From positions 1 to 21,138 of the forward strand of contig JABIWD010000016.1 of the NCBI GenBank assembly GCA_018701105.1: a DNA stretch of 21,138 nucleotides, read 5' to 3'. This DNA is from Candidatus Uhrbacteria bacterium. GTDB lineage: Bacteria; Patescibacteriota; Patescibacteriia; UBA9934; UBA11717. The position numbers were made by a program, and so were the translations under genes. The notes under the pieces were generated by a model. That model saw nothing but the letters and a program-made list of their open reading frames with translations, searched no databases and had not been told where the DNA came from. How positions within the stretch are numbered: position 1 is the first letter of the stretch; each line of letters opens with the position of its first letter. Of this stretch, positions 1 to 7,544 are shown one piece after another.

Positions 1-185
1 AATTCAACTTTTACATCATCGCCGGGCAGAATACGGATACGATACATTCGCATCTTACCTGCAAGGTGTGCGGTCACTTCTTGACCGTTTTCGAGCACAA
101 CGCGGAATTTCGCTCCGGGGAGTAATTCCTCGACAGTGCCTCGCACCTCGATAACATCTTTAGTTGAAGCTTGTCCTTTACCCAT
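1..185 (-). CDS. infA: Translation initiation factor IF-1 (partial, C-terminus off the window)
   Basis: The reverse strand starts ATG at 185 and gives an S1/OB-fold protein beginning MGKGQASTKDVIEVRGTV. It continues through a LENGQEVTAHLAGKMRMYRIRILPGDDVKVE-like stretch, the conserved IF-1 core in which the basic MRMYRIRI strand binds the 30S A site. About 61 codons are present and the last few residues lie outside the window. IF-1 binds the 30S subunit with IF-2 and IF-3 during initiation in the cytoplasm. There is no Shine-Dalgarno sequence just before the ATG. A strong promoter lies about 75 nt upstream, so unlike many genes here it has a real leader. Identification is firm by motif; only the 3' end is missing. 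Confidence 0.95.
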   Translation of the reverse strand, partial: MGKGQASTKDVIEVRGTVEELLPGAKFRVVLENGQEVTAHLAGKMRMYRIRILPGDDVKVE

Positions 186-201
186 AGTTAAATGTGGTCG
201 G

Positions 202-288
202 AGATTATCAAATAATCATAAATCTTGCAACTCTCTATGAGAATTACGTGTCGAGCGCTAGTATAGGCAAAAAACCGCTAAACGTCAA
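202..288 (-). promoter_or_regulatory. infA promoter region (strong P1, possible P2) and leader
   Basis: Reading the minus strand, TTGACG (283-288), a 17-nt spacer and TATACT (260-265) form a near-consensus housekeeping promoter. The expected start near 253 leaves a leader of roughly 68 nt before infA. Inside the leader a second weaker pair, TTGCAA (225-230) with 17 nt to TAATCT (202-207), could start transcription close to the gene. The leader also holds a perfect 6-bp inverted repeat GATTAT-CAA-ATAATC at 203-217. Confidence 0.7.
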
Positions 289-331
289 GTAATTTGCTTT
301 GGCTCTGTGGATAGCTCCTATTACGCTAACA

Positions 332-2134
332 TTAGCCACGTGAACCCAGAATCTGCTGGGCCTTGTCCCCTACCACCGCTTTAATGCGTCTAATGCCTGC
401 AGATGAGGCCTCTTCTTTCTTGATCGCGAAGGCTCCAAGCTTACCGGTTTTATCAACATGCGGTCCTCCACATATTTCACGGGAGAATACATCGCCATCG
501 TCTCCTGCCGTGTAAACCTTCACCTTTCCCTCCATCTGAGCATACTTGTCTTCAAATAGGCCGATTGCGCCTGCTTCCTTGGCCTCCTCAACCGTCATAT
601 CCTGGAAAGTCATGGGAAGGTCCTTCGAAATAGCTTCGTTTACGATAGCCTCGACCTCACGCTTCTGGTCGTCTGTCATCTTCGCATCATGAGAAAAGTC
701 GAATCGAAGTCTTTCTTGAGTAATGTTACTTCCCTTCTGACCAACATGATCGCCCAATACCATTCGGAGTGCTTTATGTAGCAAGTGAGTAGCGGTGTGA
801 AGTTTCATCGATTCCTCGGAATGATCCGCGAGTCCTCCGGCGAACTTTTGTCCGGCTCCGGCTCGTGATAGATCCTGATGCTTCACAAACTCGGATTTGA
901 ACGTGTCGATATCAACATCCGCTCCCTTCTCACGAACGAGCTCCTCTGTGAGCTCAAGTGGAAACCCGAATGTCGAGTAGAGCACAAACGCTTCCTCGCC
1001 ACTAACATGACCAGCGCTCGCAAACATTTTCTCGAACTCTTTCAATCCCTTCTTCAAAGTTTTTCCAAATTTCGCCTCCTCGTTCTTAAGCGCTTCAATC
1101 AGCTCGGTCTTCTTTGTGACGAGCTCTGGATATGCTTCAGCCAAAGTGTCGATCGCAGCGATCGCGATAGGCTCAACGCCACCAACCTCAACTCCGAGAT
1201 TAAGCAACTGGCGCACTGCACGTCTCACAAGTCGACGAACGATGTATCCCTGATCTTTGTTTGATGGAGCGGCACCGTCGTTAATCAGCATAAGTGAAGA
1301 CCGAATATGATCCGCGATGATGCGCATCGCTCGCTCGTTGCCGGCATAAGTTGAGCTCGAGATAGACTCAATAACACTAATGATCGGCTGAAACAATTCA
1401 GTCTCGTACACGTTTGCCTTTCCTTGCAACACAGCTACCGTGCGCTCGAGTCCCATTCCCGTATCAACGTTCTTCTGTGCAAGTGGCTTGTACTCGCCTT
1501 CTGGGGTTCGGTCGTATTCCATGAACACGTTATTCCAAATCTCTACCCACAATGCGTTCTCAGGATCAAAAGCCTCTGGAGCAACCTCGTCCCCGGTCCA
1601 ATAGAAGATTTCCGTATCTGGTCCTTGCGGTCCTGGATGCTTTCCACCAGCTGGCCACCAGTTATCTTCTTTACCAAGATAGGCGATGCGCGCTTCAGGA
1701 ATTCCGAGCTTGAGCCATACTGCCGCAGACTCCTCGTCACGAGAAACATCATCGTCACCGCTGAAGACTGAGACTGCGAGTTTGCTTACATCGATCTTGA
1801 GCTCTGATGTCAAAAACTCATAACTCATCTCAATAGACTCAGCCTTAAAGTAATCACCAAGTGACCAGTTTCCGAGCATTTCAAAGAAAGTCAGGTGAGT
1901 TTCGTCACCAACCTCATCAACGTCACCCGTTCGGACACACTTCTGATAATCAACTAGCCGATTACCCGCTGGATGCTTCTCACCTTTAAGGTAGGGCACC
2001 AATGGGTGCATTCCGGCCGTCGTAAACAGAACTGACGGATCGTTCTCCGGGATTAGTGAAGCTGAAGGAATCTCGACGTGTCCCTTTGATACGAAGAAAT
2101 CAATATATCGTTTTCTAAACTCGTTTGCAGTCAT
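332..2134 (-). CDS. alaS: Alanine--tRNA ligase, compact form lacking the C-Ala domain
   Basis: This 600-residue protein attaches alanine to tRNA-Ala. The N-terminal class II catalytic domain opens MTANEFRKRYIDFF and includes the FTTAGMHPLVPYL and KCVRTGD segments and the motif 3 stretch GMGLERT. A full editing domain follows, with the zinc-binding H446-TAT-H450 and C555-GGP-H559 motifs that hydrolyse Ser-tRNA-Ala and Gly-tRNA-Ala. The protein ends soon after, at IRRIKAVVGDKAQQILGSRG. The family is usually about 850-880 residues, so the coiled C-terminal C-Ala (DHHA1-type) domain is absent. No frameshift or downstream remnant is seen: only 146 nt separate the stop from infA. The gene follows murJ by 46 nt and probably also has its own weak promoter. 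Function is certain; the shortening is seen directly. Confidence 0.97.
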   Translation of the reverse strand: MTANEFRKRYIDFFVSKGHVEIPSASLIPENDPSVLFTTAGMHPLVPYLKGEKHPAGNRLVDYQKCVRTGDVDEVGDETHLTFFEMLGNWSLGDYFKAESIEMSYEFLTSELKIDVSKLAVSVFSGDDDVSRDEESAAVWLKLGIPEARIAYLGKEDNWWPAGGKHPGPQGPDTEIFYWTGDEVAPEAFDPENALWVEIWNNVFMEYDRTPEGEYKPLAQKNVDTGMGLERTVAVLQGKANVYETELFQPIISVIESISSSTYAGNERAMRIIADHIRSSLMLINDGAAPSNKDQGYIVRRLVRRAVRQLLNLGVEVGGVEPIAIAAIDTLAEAYPELVTKKTELIEALKNEEAKFGKTLKKGLKEFEKMFASAGHVSGEEAFVLYSTFGFPLELTEELVREKGADVDIDTFKSEFVKHQDLSRAGAGQKFAGGLADHSEESMKLHTATHLLHKALRMVLGDHVGQKGSNITQERLRFDFSHDAKMTDDQKREVEAIVNEAISKDLPMTFQDMTVEEAKEAGAIGLFEDKYAQMEGKVKVYTAGDDGDVFSREICGGPHVDKTGKLGAFAIKKEEASSAGIRRIKAVVGDKAQQILGSRG

Positions 2135-2143
2135 AATGTTGAT

Positions 2144-2172
2144 ACAGTACTAAAACAGTGCGTTCAGAGCAA
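2144..2172 (-). promoter_or_regulatory. Possible weak alaS promoter
   Basis: On the minus strand TTGCTC (2167-2172) is followed after 17 nt by TACTGT (2144-2149), ending 9 nt before the alaS ATG. Both boxes match the consensus only partly. The spacing and closeness to the start codon match the leaderless pattern of other genes in the window. Readthrough from murJ is an alternative. Confidence 0.3.
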
Positions 2173-2180
2173 GGTTGAGC

Positions 2181-3821
2181 CTAATATGAGCTCTCAATGG
2201 CCTCGTCAGCAGACTCTGCGATGTAAGGCTTCTTAAATAGCTTGCGTTTGAGGCCGGATGCTAGAAGCGAAAGTTCGGGGCTCTTAAATACCCAAGCGAT
2301 TATCAGGTATACGGCCAATCCTGAAATTCCCGCGACGAGTCCCTGGCCAAGAACTGCAAAGAAGGTCGTGAGCGGAAACACTGCGGCAAAAAGCTCCTTC
2401 ATTGCCTGCAAAACAATGCTACACACGATACCCGCGCCAACCATAGTTACAAGCGACTTCAATATGAGGTCCTCGTTTATGTTACCGAGCTTACGATGCG
2501 CGCCAATCCAAAGCAGTATCAGCTGAACTATACTTGCTACCGAGAAAGCTAGCGCGATACCCGGCACGCCCATTGTCTTGCTCCACATGACTGCGAGCAC
2601 AATGTTGATCACGGCAGATATCAACGCGATGATCGCAGGAATGCTCGTATTCTTATAGGCAAAGAACACGCGAACAAGCAGCGGAATGAGTGCCTGGGCA
2701 AATAGGCTGATTACAAAGAATCCGAGGACGTTCGCTGTGATGATAGTCTCGTTCCATCCGAATACACCGGCTCCGAGTACAACTCGGACAATCTGCGCGC
2801 GCAGGGCAAGGAAGATCACAGTGAGCGGGACTATCAAGAAGAGTATGTTTCGTGCTGTTCTTGAGACGATTTTAATCATGCTCTTCGTGTCCTTCTTGTT
2901 GGCGAACTCGGACATGGTTGGAAATGCTGCGATAGCAAACGAGATTCCAACGATTCCAATCGGTACGAACTGGATGTTATTTGCAAAATTGAACACAGTG
3001 ATACTCCCTACTGCTAGCAGAGACGCAATCGCAGTCATGACGATGAGGTTTACTTGAGAAACCGCGAGGCCAAGCAACCGAGGTCCCATCATACTAATGA
3101 GCTCTCGCGCGTCACTATCTTTCCAATTCCACACGAAGTGATAGCGCCAACCTGCATTCGCTGCACCGTAAATTTGAATCAAGAAGTGGAGCAATGACCC
3201 TAAGACTACACCCCATGCCACGATTCTTATTGACCCTGTAGTCCACTGAGCCACCAGAACACCAATGATTATACCGATGTTATATAGCAGCGGAGCAATC
3301 GCGTACAAGGTGAATCGCTTTAGGCTTTGTAGCACGCCTCCGAATACGCTCGATAAACCTAGTAATGCTGTCGAGATATACATGATCCTGGAAACCGATA
3401 CTGCCTGTACAAGGGTCTGGTCATCAAATCCTGGTGCAACGAGCTTCAGTATCCACGGTGTAAATATTGCTCCAAGTATAGAAAGGCCCACGAGACATGC
3501 CCCCAAAATGTGCAGAACGTTGTTCGTAAACCTCCAAGCATCTTTAGAACTATCTTCTTTGCACCAATGTCTAGTAAACAAAGGTATGAATCCCGCCGAC
3601 AGTGCGCCAAGTACCAAGAACGTAAAAATCAAGTCTGGGATCCTGAAGGCGGCATAGTAAATATCAAGATCAACGCCAGCGCCAAAGGTTCCGGCGAGCA
3701 TTCTGTCTCGAATCAGCCCGAGTACTCGTGAAGCTAGCGCAGTTCCTCCAAGCAAAACAGCAGCGCCAACTATTGCTGGAGCTGCCTTTGGTGGTGTTGT
3801 ATTGCAATTAGTCTTCTTCAT
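2181..3821 (-). CDS. murJ: Lipid II flippase MurJ (MviN family)
   Basis: This polytopic membrane protein of about 546 residues belongs to the MOP superfamily and moves the peptidoglycan precursor lipid II across the cytoplasmic membrane. The N-terminal segment ASRVLGLIRDRMLAGTFGAG, followed by DIYYAAFRIPDLIFTFL, is the family signature, with the Arg/Asp-rich first helices lining the cavity. About 14 hydrophobic segments can be counted, ending in a basic tail (SGLKRKLFKKPYIAES). The start is ambiguous: ATG at 3821 overlaps the upstream gene by 14 nt and has GAGG a few nt before it, while an in-frame GTG at 3836 has poorer spacing. I chose 3821. The overlap points to translational coupling with the upstream surface protein. 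With alr in the same window it supports a peptidoglycan-containing cell wall. Confidence 0.95.
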   Translation of the reverse strand: MKKTNCNTTPPKAAPAIVGAAVLLGGTALASRVLGLIRDRMLAGTFGAGVDLDIYYAAFRIPDLIFTFLVLGALSAGFIPLFTRHWCKEDSSKDAWRFTNNVLHILGACLVGLSILGAIFTPWILKLVAPGFDDQTLVQAVSVSRIMYISTALLGLSSVFGGVLQSLKRFTLYAIAPLLYNIGIIIGVLVAQWTTGSIRIVAWGVVLGSLLHFLIQIYGAANAGWRYHFVWNWKDSDARELISMMGPRLLGLAVSQVNLIVMTAIASLLAVGSITVFNFANNIQFVPIGIVGISFAIAAFPTMSEFANKKDTKSMIKIVSRTARNILFLIVPLTVIFLALRAQIVRVVLGAGVFGWNETIITANVLGFFVISLFAQALIPLLVRVFFAYKNTSIPAIIALISAVINIVLAVMWSKTMGVPGIALAFSVASIVQLILLWIGAHRKLGNINEDLILKSLVTMVGAGIVCSIVLQAMKELFAAVFPLTTFFAVLGQGLVAGISGLAVYLIIAWVFKSPELSLLASGLKRKLFKKPYIAESADEAIESSY

Positions 3822-4962
3822 CTTCCTCGTTGCCACCCTTCAATCGAAACATTGCTGCGATAGTCAAAAGGCTCATGATTACGAGTACCACTACGAAAGC
3901 TAGGAATACCGGGTTAGACAGATGGAAGAACGAGATCACGATCTCAACGTCCCCCTCTTCTACGTTCCCCTCCTCGTCGGTAACTTGAAGCATCGCGTGG
4001 TAGGTACCTGAACCGGAATATACATGAGAAACAAGAGCCTCGTCTGATTCCTCGCCATCACCAAAGCTCCACTTTACGTTTACAGGTACAAGAGTTGATT
4101 GCTTAGTCTCGAATTCAAATGAATTCCAACTCAATTGTTTCAAAGTGAAGATAGCATCGGAAGAAAGCCCTTGCACGTCCCCCTCTCCAATTTCAAGTTC
4201 TTCCTTATCACCAAAGCTAAAGAATCCACCAAATAAACCGTCACTATCATCACTCGTCGTCGTTGCATGTGATGAAACTGGGGTCGTGACAGGATCCACG
4301 ATATCATCCACCACCTCGACAACCTCTTCTTCGAACTTGGCTGGGTCGATTGGGAATGCGTCATCAGGATCGTTTACGCCGTCATCATCGGTATCCTCAT
4401 CTAAAGTGTTGGTTCCTAGCTGCTGCTCTATGTCATCGTTCAATCCATCATTATCATCATCTACATCACAAGCGTCGCCAATACCATCGCCATCAGAATC
4501 TTTCTGATCGGAGTTCGCAGCGTTTGGACAATTGTCGTCGTCATTTGCAATGTCATCACGGTCGTCATCAAACAAAGGTACGAACAAAGTGGTTTGTACG
4601 TAGTTGTTGTTCAAGTTCTGATCCTGAGGCGTTGTCGAGTCGATTCGTGCAGCGATATTAAAAGCGCTTCCCGGAACTATGAAGTCAATAAACACCTCCT
4701 CGTCGAAACCGTCAGCCGGTAACGAGATCGTCTGCCCCTGCTGAAGGAGCACGTCTCCCATGTAGAACCCTACAGAACCTGTAAGATCAGCCGTTCCAGT
4801 GTTGCGCATGCGTGCGTACGCCCTGACCTCATCTCCAACTAAAAGGGTATCCGTTGAAAGATAGATACCATTATTAACAAAACCAACATCAACAACTGTT
4901 TGTGCTGATGCTGAGACTGGCAGCAATAAACTAAGGGCAAAGATTAGTGAAAGGATCTTCAT
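3808..4962 (-). CDS. Surface protein with CARDB-like domain, thrombospondin type 3 Ca-binding repeats, PKD domain and C-terminal TM anchor
   Basis: The 384-residue protein has a Sec signal peptide (residues 1-20, cut near SASA-QT). A beta-rich CARDB-like region (about 22-130) contains RMRNTGTADLTGSVGFY. Residues 131-206 are very Asp-rich, with DDDNCPNAANSDQKDSDGDG and GDACDVDDDNDGLND, typical calcium-binding thrombospondin type 3 repeats with two cysteines. Residues 210-260 are an acidic/Ser-Thr linker. Residues 288-343 form a PKD domain with WSFGDG and HVYSGSGTYHAMLQVTD. One transmembrane helix (about 351-373) and a short acidic cytoplasmic tail (NEEDEED) follow. It is therefore probably anchored with its bulk outside, perhaps as an adhesin or rigid stalk. 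It shares an ATGA overlap with the upstream glycosyltransferase and overlaps murJ. The domain calls are pattern-based; the role is inferred. Confidence 0.8.
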   Translation of the reverse strand: MKILSLIFALSLLLPVSASAQTVVDVGFVNNGIYLSTDTLLVGDEVRAYARMRNTGTADLTGSVGFYMGDVLLQQGQTISLPADGFDEEVFIDFIVPGSAFNIAARIDSTTPQDQNLNNNYVQTTLFVPLFDDDRDDIANDDDNCPNAANSDQKDSDGDGIGDACDVDDDNDGLNDDIEQQLGTNTLDEDTDDDGVNDPDDAFPIDPAKFEEEVVEVVDDIVDPVTTPVSSHATTTSDDSDGLFGGFFSFGDKEELEIGEGDVQGLSSDAIFTLKQLSWNSFEFETKQSTLVPVNVKWSFGDGEESDEALVSHVYSGSGTYHAMLQVTDEEGNVEEGDVEIVISFFHLSNPVFLAFVVVLVIMSLLTIAAMFRLKGGNEEDEED

Positions 4963-5672
4963 TCGTCTTCCTTTTTATGTCCAAACTCGTGCTTAAAAAA
5001 GCGACCTCGTATTGGACCAAATATCAAAATGTAAAACTCTGCCATAATGTACTTCAGAGTGAGCATGATCCGCCCCTCCTTTTCGAGTCTTCGTACATCA
5101 GTAATGATTGGATGCGACTTTATTATACCAAACTGACCAAATTGTGCTCCTCGCCTAACGTAATCGTGATCCTCAGCAAGCGTTATAGACTCGTCAAAGC
5201 CACCAATAGACTCGTGGATAAACCGTTTTGCGATCAAACATGTACCCGCGGCATGTGGAAGCAATGAGCCCATCAAGTAGATGTACTCGTTGTATCCCCA
5301 GTGCAGGATCTTGTCGAAGAAATTGGAAGAGTCGGGTTTCACCATGGTTCCTGCGAGATCTAAACGACGGGTCTTCACCTCGTCAAACACGTCCTTGAGA
5401 AAATCTTTGCTCGGTAGTATCGCATCAGCATCCAAAAATAAAAAGATCTTCCCGTGGGCCGCAGCAGCACCTGCATTGCGTCCAAAGGAGACCTTTCCAC
5501 CCTTTATCAAACGAGCCCCGTACTCTTTGGCTACGTCTGGCGTCCTGTCTTCTGAATGTTTATCCGCAACAATCACCTCGAAGTCCTGAAAGGACTGCTC
5601 ACTGAGCTCCTTGAGGAGTCTCTCCAAATGCAGCTCCTCGTTCCAAGTTGGAATGATGACTGACACGAACAT
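4959..5672 (-). CDS. Family 2 glycosyltransferase (GT-A fold)
   Basis: I place the start at ATG 5672 (MFVSVIIPTWNEELH). This is where GT2 homology begins and it lies 8 nt after the upstream stop; the in-frame extension upstream has no family similarity. The 237-residue protein shows the nucleotide-binding SVIIPTWNE strand, the metal-binding D-A-D motif (FLFLDADAI, residues 81-83) and an acidic E-D-H-D site (GGFDESITLAEDHDYVRRG, about 167-170). The C-terminus is hydrophobic (LKYIMAEFYILIFGPI) with a basic end, suggesting peripheral membrane association. It should transfer a sugar from a nucleotide-sugar donor to a lipid or surface acceptor; neither donor nor acceptor can be read. It sits in the envelope operon upstream of the TSP3/PKD protein and murJ, so surface polysaccharide or glycoprotein synthesis is likely. 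Confidence 0.85.
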   Translation of the reverse strand: MFVSVIIPTWNEELHLERLLKELSEQSFQDFEVIVADKHSEDRTPDVAKEYGARLIKGGKVSFGRNAGAAAAHGKIFLFLDADAILPSKDFLKDVFDEVKTRRLDLAGTMVKPDSSNFFDKILHWGYNEYIYLMGSLLPHAAGTCLIAKRFIHESIGGFDESITLAEDHDYVRRGAQFGQFGIIKSHPIITDVRRLEKEGRIMLTLKYIMAEFYILIFGPIRGRFFKHEFGHKKEDE

Positions 5673-5680
5673 AAACGTGC

Positions 5681-6166
5681 TTAGTAAATTGGCGTAGGTG
5701 GGTCGACAACGAACCACTGACTATCGATCTTGGCTACACGCATTGCAAAAGTAACTTTCTGTACACGACAATCCTCAGTTACACACAATCGCTCTCGATT
5801 CCCTTCCTCATCAAGAAACGCGACGGTGTGAACAAATACATGATCATTGTCTGGCTCACCGACACTGTCGACTTCAACCTTGTTACAAACGCTAGTTTTA
5901 CACATCTCTTCAAGGTAACCGGCGATCTCGTCTGCTTGCAAACCTTCCGCAAAACATCGACGCTCTGTACAATCCGGCTGGATGTACTGCGCTGCCTGCT
6001 CGTACTGATCTGAAGCAAGTGCGTCATAGAAAGCAACTAGCTCTGCTGACCCGTCCTCAGATGTCACTGCGTCGCTCACAACTTGTCGTGGTGCGCGATT
6101 TGCAACAAATGCAAATATTAGAACTATTGCGACTAAAGGTAAAACTACTTTAAAAGGTATCTTCAT
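5681..6166 (-). CDS. Small membrane-anchored extracytoplasmic protein with three C-x4-C pairs
   Basis: This 161-residue protein is not recognised by name. Residues 7-23 (VVLPLVAIVLIFAFVAN) form one N-terminal membrane anchor. The rest is soluble and presumably outside. Its order, an opening amphipathic helix (AELVAFYDALASDQYEQAAQYI), then a middle helix, then three strands ending IDSQWFVVDPP, resembles NTF2-like/DUF4878-type folds; this is inference. All six cysteines fall in three identically spaced pairs: C66/C71, C89/C94 and C128/C133. This suggests disulfides or metal binding. It is the first gene of the envelope operon, followed 8 nt later by the glycosyltransferase. A near-consensus extended -10 lies 15 nt before the ATG. 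Confidence 0.7.
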   Translation of the reverse strand: MKIPFKVVLPLVAIVLIFAFVANRAPRQVVSDAVTSEDGSAELVAFYDALASDQYEQAAQYIQPDCTERRCFAEGLQADEIAGYLEEMCKTSVCNKVEVDSVGEPDNDHVFVHTVAFLDEEGNRERLCVTEDCRVQKVTFAMRVAKIDSQWFVVDPPTPIY

Positions 6167-6181
6167 ATTATATTCAAATTC

Positions 6182-6190
6182 ATTATATCA
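6182..6190 (-). promoter_or_regulatory. Extended -10 promoter of the envelope operon, overlapping the preceding stop codon
   Basis: The minus strand reads TGATATAAT at 6182-6190, a perfect TGn-TATAAT extended -10. Its first three bases are the TGA stop codon of the SPOUT methyltransferase gene. The expected start near 6175 gives a leader of about 9 nt before the ATG at 6166. No good -35 box is visible, as is common for extended -10 promoters. Confidence 0.6.
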
Positions 6191-6631
6191 TTCTCTAGAC
6201 ATAGCATATAGCGCGACGCCCGATGCTACGGAAACATTCAACGAAGTCTTTTCTCCAGCCATCGGAATGTACACGCGATCCGATGCCTTGTCCAGTATGT
6301 CCTTTGGTAGTCCGTCGGGCTCGTTGCCAAAGATTAGGACAGCATCGTTATCCGGTGGAATCGAGTCTAGCTTGTCGAAACTAGGATCGGACTCAAACGC
6401 GATAACACGCTCACCCTTGCTCTTGAGCTCCTTAATAAGCTCGATTACGTCCTCATGCTTTGACCAAGGAATAGTCTGATCTGCTCCAAGTGCCGTTTTT
6501 GCGATTTCCGGTCTTGGAGGGGTCGCGGTATAGCCAGAAAGATAGATATGTGATACACCAAACGCATCAGAGTTGCGAAAGAACGCACCCACGTTATAAA
6601 GACTGCGAATGTTGTGTACGATTATCTTCAT
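6188..6631 (-). CDS. SPOUT-family RNA 2'-O-ribose methyltransferase (TrmH/SpoU type)
   Basis: This 147-residue protein starts at ATG 6631 (MKIIVHNIRSLYNVGAFFRN). An in-frame extension to 6799 runs antisense through era and is not real. The three SpoU motifs are present: motif 1 NVGAFFRNSDAFGV (catalytic Arg), motif 2 LIFGNEPDGLPKDIL, and motif 3 IPMAGEKTSLNVSVASGVALYAM, which form the trefoil knot that binds S-adenosylmethionine. It is a minimal SpoU protein without the N-terminal substrate-recognition domain of longer rRNA enzymes. Its size is like TrmL (tRNA wobble 2'-O-methylation), but the target RNA cannot be decided. It is divergent from era with overlapping promoters and its own promoter matches consensus well. 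Confidence 0.9.
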   Translation of the reverse strand: MKIIVHNIRSLYNVGAFFRNSDAFGVSHIYLSGYTATPPRPEIAKTALGADQTIPWSKHEDVIELIKELKSKGERVIAFESDPSFDKLDSIPPDNDAVLIFGNEPDGLPKDILDKASDRVYIPMAGEKTSLNVSVASGVALYAMSRE

Positions 6632-6641
6632 ATTGTTGATT

Positions 6642-6670
6642 GTTATACAATGAATGCTCCCACTTGTAAA
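6642..6670 (-). promoter_or_regulatory. Promoter of the SPOUT methyltransferase gene
   Basis: On the minus strand TTTACA (6665-6670), a 17-nt spacer and TATAAC (6642-6647) precede the ATG by 10 nt. The predicted start leaves only about 3 nt of leader, so the mRNA would be leaderless or nearly so. It overlaps the divergent era promoter. Confidence 0.65.
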
Positions 6671-6679
6671 TGATATACT
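6671..6679 (+). promoter_or_regulatory. era extended -10 promoter, predicted leaderless start
   Basis: TGATATACT matches the TGn-TATAAT extended -10. It ends 7 nt before the era ATG at 6687, so the predicted first transcribed base falls on or next to the start codon. No Shine-Dalgarno sequence is present. This also argues for the 6687 start over the in-frame ATG at 6654. Confidence 0.6.
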
Positions 6680-6686
6680 CAAACGC

Positions 6687-7544
6687 ATGAAAGCTGGATT
6701 TGTCACATTATTTGGTCGCTCAAACGTCGGGAAATCGACGCTCCTTAATAGTCTCGTAGGAACGAAGCTTGCGATCACATCGCCAAAACCCCAGACCACA
6801 CGCCACCAAATTCAGGGCGTTGTTCATGATAAGCGTGGTCAGATCGTCTTTGTAGACACCCCTGGTATTTTCACAACTTCAAAAAGCAACCTCGCCAAGT
6901 ACCTTAACAAAGCGGCGGCGAATGCATTGAACGGTGTTGATGTCATTCTACATGTTGTGGACCCAACGCGTGCGATTGGACCTGAGGATAAAAAGATCAT
7001 GAGCATCATTGAGAATACTAAGCTTAAAAAGATCTTAGTTATAAACAAGATCGATTTGATTGATCGACCACACCTCGCATCGTTCAGAGCACTTGCGGAA
7101 GACTACGATGCAGTGGTGGAGCTTTCAGCGCAGTCAGGACAGCACACAGGTACCTTGATCAATGAGATTCTGGACTTGCTTCCTGATGGTCAAAAGATGT
7201 ATGAGGATGGTCAGATTACGAACCTAGACAATGACTTCTGGTTTGCCGAGCTTATTCGTGAGAAGTTGTTCTTGAGACTTCGTGAAGAGGTGCCGTATTC
7301 AATAACAGTGAAGATTGATGAGATTACTCCGCGAGAAGATAAGACTCTTTATATTGCAGCGCGCATTATCACGAATGCCGATAGGTACAAGAGTATGATC
7401 ATAGGACTGGGCGGAAGAGGGATCCGAGAGATTGGTCAGTCATCAAGAAAAGAGTTGGAGGCTGTAACACAAACAAAAGTTTACCTTGACCTGAAGGTCG
7501 TCGTAGACGAGCATTGGACCGAAGAGTTCAAGCACGGAAAATAA
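6687..7544 (+). CDS. era: GTPase Era, 16S rRNA processing/30S assembly factor
   Basis: The 285-residue protein has the full Era layout. The GTPase domain holds G1 GRSNVGKS (10-17), G2 in PQTTRHQ (35-41), G3 DTPG (57-60), G4 NKID (120-123) and G5 SAQ (147-149). It is followed by a C-terminal KH domain with GLGGRGIREIG and the family ending VYLDLKVVVDEHW. Era binds the 3' end of 16S rRNA during small-subunit maturation. The start at 6687 (MKAGFVTLFGRSNVGKST) fits the family N-terminus; the 11 extra residues from 6654 would sit over the promoter. It is a single-gene unit ended by a strong terminator. Confidence 0.97.
   Translation: MKAGFVTLFGRSNVGKSTLLNSLVGTKLAITSPKPQTTRHQIQGVVHDKRGQIVFVDTPGIFTTSKSNLAKYLNKAAANALNGVDVILHVVDPTRAIGPEDKKIMSIIENTKLKKILVINKIDLIDRPHLASFRALAEDYDAVVELSAQSGQHTGTLINEILDLLPDGQKMYEDGQITNLDNDFWFAELIREKLFLRLREEVPYSITVKIDEITPREDKTLYIAARIITNADRYKSMIIGLGGRGIREIGQSSRKELEAVTQTKVYLDLKVVVDEHWTEEFKHGK

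Noticed and set aside
3822..3836. GTG start for murJ giving five extra residues
   Set aside because: Its AAGG lies directly against the GTG with no spacing; ATG 3821 with GAGG is slightly better, though this remains uncertain.
4190..4600. Possible nucleotide repeat array (many gat/atc triplets)
   Set aside because: The repetition is explained by the Asp-rich calcium-binding protein repeats; there are no regular spacers, so it is not a CRISPR or satellite.
4145..4661. Plus-strand Ser- and His-rich frames
   Set aside because: They are antisense to the Asp-rich thrombospondin-3 region, whose biased codons give long open frames on other strands; no RBS, no promoter and low-complexity product.
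6654..6686. Earlier in-frame ATG for era
   Set aside because: It adds 11 residues not typical of Era and would place the start upstream of the extended -10 at 6671-6679.
6632..6799. N-terminal extension of the SPOUT methyltransferase frame
   Set aside because: It runs antisense through the era GTPase coding region and promoter; the conserved protein begins at ATG 6631.
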